Positions 5,135 through 7,708 of a stretch of 7,708 bases of DNA are shown one piece after another. The translations under genes were made by a program, and so were the position numbers. The stretch's first letter is position 1. Each line of letters opens with the position of its first letter. This DNA comes from an uncultured Bacteroidales bacterium. Its GTDB lineage: Bacteria > Bacteroidota > Bacteroidia > Bacteroidales > Bacteroidaceae. Under the pieces are notes generated by a model that had not been told where the DNA came from, made no database searches, and worked only from the letters and a program-made list of their open reading frames with translations. The stretch covers positions 1-7,708 of the forward strand of contig CALBKR010000406.1 of assembly GCA_937896105.1 (NCBI GenBank). The letters run 5' to 3'.

Positions 5135-7237
5135 TTACAGTCCCCTGTTGCGTAGCAGGGCATCAATCTTCGGTTCGCGGCCGCGGAAATTGACATACAT
5201 AGTCATTCCGTCGTCGATACCGCCCGGGGTGAGTACATATTTGCGGAACCTGTCGGCAACATCGCGGTTGAAGATGTCGCCCGTCTCCTTGAATGCATCA
5301 AAGGCATCGGCATCGAGTACCTCGGCCCACATATAGCTGTAGTAGCCGGCTGTGTAGCCGCCGCCCATCGTGTGGCTGAAGTTGGTCATCCTGTATCGTG
5401 GCAATATTTGCGACGGGATGCCGCGTGCTGCGAGTTTCTCGGCCTCGAAATCCATTACGTTGAGCCCTTCTGGTATCTCTGTGAGCACGTGCAAATCCAT
5501 ATCGCTGTACGATGCTGCAATATACTCCACAGTAGCGAATCCCTGGCCATATTTGTCGCTCTCCTGTATCTTCTCGACAAGCTCCATCGGGATAACTTCG
5601 CCTGTCCGGTAATGCTTGGCATAGATGGCAAGCACCTCGGGCTCCAGAGCCCAGTGCTCGTTTATCTGCGACGGCAGCTCAACAAAGTCGCGCTCCACAC
5701 CACTTGCGCTGCTGTACTGTACATCACGCATAAAGTTATGCAGTGCGTGGCCGAACTCGTGGAACATAGTCTTTACATTGTCGATGCTCTGCAGTGCAGG
5801 GGTGTTGCCGGTCGCAGGTGTCATATTACAGCTGTTTACAACGACAGGTATTATGCGCTTGCCGTTCTCGTAGCTTTGCGGGCGGAACGATGTGCACCAG
5901 GCACCGGCATTCTTGCCTTCGCGTGTGAACTGGTCGCTGTAGAAGATGGCGAGGGTGGTGCCGTCGCGGTCAATGACCTCGTAAGCCTTTGCTGTTGGCT
6001 CATACGACGGTACATCGGCGGTAATCTCCTTGAAGGTGATGCCATAGAGCTTGTTGGCAACGTAGAAGATGCCGTTCATCACATTATTCACCTCCATATA
6101 ATTACGTATCTCCTGCTCGTCGACAGCGAATTTTGCCTTTTTTGCCTTGTCGAGGTAATACATATAATCCCACCCTGCAGGCTCGAAATCCTTTCCCTCC
6201 TTGCGAATCTCGGCACGTATGTCGTCAAGTTCCTCCTTGGCCTTTGCTACGGCCGGTTCCCATACCTGGTCGAGCAGCTCGTATAAAGCCTCGGGGGTCT
6301 TTGCCATACGCTCCTCGAGAACCATTTGCGCATAGTTCTCATATCCCATCAGCTTGGCTTTTTCGAGGCGTAGCGTTACAATCTTTGCACATATCTCCTT
6401 GCTGTCGTATTCGTTATCCCTGTTACTGCGGTTGTAGTAGGCATTGTAAACCTTCTCGCGCAACTCTCGGTTCTCGCAATACTGCAATACAGGGTTGCAG
6501 CTCGGGCGTTGCATATTGAACATCCACTTGCCGGGCTGCCCGTTGTCGGCAGCCATCTTTGCTGCAGCGTCGATGTTGGCCTGCGGCAGTCCCTTGAGTT
6601 CCTCGATGTTCTCGGCAACTACATAGGTGTTGTTCGTCTCGTGCAGGAGATTCTGCGAGAAATTGAGCTGCAGCATAGACAACTCCTTGTTTATCTCACG
6701 CAGCCTTGCCTTCTGCTCTTCGTTCAGGTTGGCTCCGCTGTTTACAAAACGCTTGTAGATATTCTCAAGTATCTTGCCCTGCTCGGGGGTGAGTGTCAGC
6801 GCTGCTCTGCTGTCGTATACGCTCTTTACGCGTGCAAAGAGCTTTTCGTTGAGGTAGATGTCGTCGTTGTGTGCCGAAAAGAGCGGCGACATCTCCTTCT
6901 GCAATGCGCGCATCTCCTCGGTGGAGTTGCTGCTCGACAGCGGGCTGAACGTGCCGCGTACCTTGCGCAGCAACTTGCCGCACCGGTCAAGGGCTACAAT
7001 GGTATTCTCGAATGTCGGAGCCTCACTGTTGTCTGTAATTGCCGCAACCTCAGCCTTCTGCTCCTCCATACCCTTCAACATACCCTCGCGGTAGTTTTCG
7101 ATGGTTATCTCGGCAAACGGTGCAATGTTGTATAGTGTGTCAAAATCGGCTAACAATGGGTTTGCCTGTTTCTCGGGGCTGCATCCGCAAGCAGCTATAG
7201 CCACTGTTGCTGCCATAATCTTTTTCATAATCTTCAT
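5135..7237 (-). CDS. M3 family zinc metallopeptidase lipoprotein (Dcp-like), first copy in transcription order
   Basis: A 700-residue Dcp/oligopeptidase-A-like peptidase (MEROPS M3A). The frame is open back to an ATG at 7285. I start at 7237 because MKIMKKIMAATVAIAACGC is then a proper type II signal peptide with lipid-attachment Cys19, whereas the longer form puts a polar, histidine-rich 16-residue stretch before it. The next in-frame ATG (7228) would also work. Zinc site: HEFGH at 493-497, third ligand Glu520 in ERDFVELPSQINEHW. The substrate-side pocket is FSHTMGGGYTAGYYSYMW at 620-637. All expected catalytic residues are present. Length and HEFGH position equal those of the paralogue at 2209-4311, and much of the sequence is alike (for example NRELREKVY, WEPAV, RxMTNF/RSTNF). 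Upstream, a RidA-like gene ends 47 bases before this start with no promoter seen, so co-transcription is likely. A terminator follows at 5081-5112. Probable job: cleavage of short peptides in the envelope. Confidence 0.94.
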   Translation of the reverse strand: MKIMKKIMAATVAIAACGCSPEKQANPLLADFDTLYNIAPFAEITIENYREGMLKGMEEQKAEVAAITDNSEAPTFENTIVALDRCGKLLRKVRGTFSPLSSSNSTEEMRALQKEMSPLFSAHNDDIYLNEKLFARVKSVYDSRAALTLTPEQGKILENIYKRFVNSGANLNEEQKARLREINKELSMLQLNFSQNLLHETNNTYVVAENIEELKGLPQANIDAAAKMAADNGQPGKWMFNMQRPSCNPVLQYCENRELREKVYNAYYNRSNRDNEYDSKEICAKIVTLRLEKAKLMGYENYAQMVLEERMAKTPEALYELLDQVWEPAVAKAKEELDDIRAEIRKEGKDFEPAGWDYMYYLDKAKKAKFAVDEQEIRNYMEVNNVMNGIFYVANKLYGITFKEITADVPSYEPTAKAYEVIDRDGTTLAIFYSDQFTREGKNAGAWCTSFRPQSYENGKRIIPVVVNSCNMTPATGNTPALQSIDNVKTMFHEFGHALHNFMRDVQYSSASGVERDFVELPSQINEHWALEPEVLAIYAKHYRTGEVIPMELVEKIQESDKYGQGFATVEYIAASYSDMDLHVLTEIPEGLNVMDFEAEKLAARGIPSQILPRYRMTNFSHTMGGGYTAGYYSYMWAEVLDADAFDAFKETGDIFNRDVADRFRKYVLTPGGIDDGMTMYVNFRGREPKIDALLRNRGL

Positions 7238-7284
7238 AAATGTCAGGTGTTGGTTATGTGTGTGAATGGGAAGGTGTGTCGGCA

Positions 7285-7708
7285 TCAGATGTGCGCAATG
7301 CCCTCAATTTCAATAAGCAGTTCGGGGCGGCAGATGTCAGCGACAAGGTAATGCTTGGGCACGGCAGGGTAGTGGCGTTGCATATATTCGCGCATTGCAG
7401 GGATGTCGCATTCCCTCTTTACATACACGCGCAACAGATCGTACCGCGCGCCATTGTTAGTGACCGGAATGTTATCGCTTGCGATTAGCCTGTCCATAAT
7501 CTCCATTGTCTCTGCTGCCTGCTCCACGGTATCGGTGCCCCTGTTGCTGCACTCGCCCTTTATGGCAGCCGTCCCCGATATGAAAATGGTGTTGCCAAGC
7601 AAGCGTGCCCTTTCGAACTTTGGTGTTGTCCTCTCGCCCAGTTGCTCTACGCTCTTGCCGTCGAGCACCTCCTGCGAATAGTTGTGTGCTGCAATCTGCA
7701 CCGGGTTG
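7285..7708 (-). CDS. RidA/chorismatase-like (YjgF superfamily) protein, C-terminal part
   Basis: The frame is open to the window edge, so this is the last 140 or so residues of a longer gene whose start is outside; the first visible residues NPVQIAAHNYSQ do not look like an N-terminus, and a GTG at 7701 is not a convincing start. The visible part is a YjgF/YER057c/UK114-type domain: FERARLLGNTIFISGTAAIKGE, then a QAAETMEIMDRLI helix, LLRVYVKRECDIPAMREYMQRHYP, and the closing YLVADICRPELLIEIEGIAH, which matches the end of RidA (VEIEAIA). RidA clears reactive enamine/imine intermediates, but its key arginine (in VARLP) is replaced here (VADIC). The FkbO/Hyg5/XanB2 chorismatases use this fold in longer proteins and are a reasonable alternative. 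The TGA overlaps an ATG by one base (TGATG at 7283-7287), though the true M3 start is probably 7237. Superfamily is firm; reaction is not. Confidence 0.78.
   Translation of the reverse strand, partial: NPVQIAAHNYSQEVLDGKSVEQLGERTTPKFERARLLGNTIFISGTAAIKGECSNRGTDTVEQAAETMEIMDRLIASDNIPVTNNGARYDLLRVYVKRECDIPAMREYMQRHYPAVPKHYLVADICRPELLIEIEGIAHI

Noticed and set aside
5372..6286. Long + strand open frame (304 codons) opposite the first M3 gene
   Set aside because: It lies wholly within a convincing - strand gene with intact catalytic motifs. Its translation is low-complexity, rich in Leu, Val and Cys, as antisense shadows are, and resembles no family I know.

Overview
The window looks like chromosomal core DNA from a member of the order Bacteroidales (Bacteroidota). 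The reasons are a promoter of the Bacteroides type (TTTG, 19 bases, TAnnTTTG), the absence of useful Shine-Dalgarno sites, lipoprotein-type secreted peptidases, and protein families typical of that order. The genus cannot be fixed from the sequence. No mobile element, CRISPR array, tRNA or rRNA was seen.

Layout. Positions 1-1230 (+ strand) hold the 3' end of murB (peptidoglycan precursor synthesis), followed 4 bases later by a PhnP-like metallo-beta-lactamase-fold phosphodiesterase. A near-perfect hairpin at 1297-1336 lies between this pair and everything to its right, which is coded on the - strand. Read in the direction of transcription, right to left, the - strand carries: the 3' end of a RidA/chorismatase-like gene (7708-7285); a first M3 metallopeptidase lipoprotein (7237-5135); a small heat-shock protein (4885-4412); a second M3 metallopeptidase lipoprotein (4311-2209); a C_GCAxxG_C_C-type cysteine-rich protein (2186-1710); and a 65-residue winged-helix protein (1550-1353).

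Transcription units. Hairpins followed by T-rich tracts end the first M3 gene (5085-5112) and the heat-shock gene (4361-4393). The second M3 gene and the cysteine-rich gene are 22 bases apart and probably form one transcript. The winged-helix gene has its own clear promoter (1654-1684) and a leader of about 95 bases.

Function. Much of the - strand block could serve protein quality control and peptide recycling. Two Dcp-like zinc peptidases, probably anchored in the envelope, trim peptides, and a cytoplasmic Hsp20 holdase sits between them. That shared purpose is inferred from neighbourhood only.

The most unusual stretch is 4913-5029. It is a GC-rich (about 60%) island in AT-rich intergenic DNA, closed by a perfect 12-bp inverted repeat and able to fold into a multi-branched structure. 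It lies between the first M3 gene and hsp20. It does not match an RNA I recognise and is the best candidate here for an undescribed non-coding RNA or leader element.
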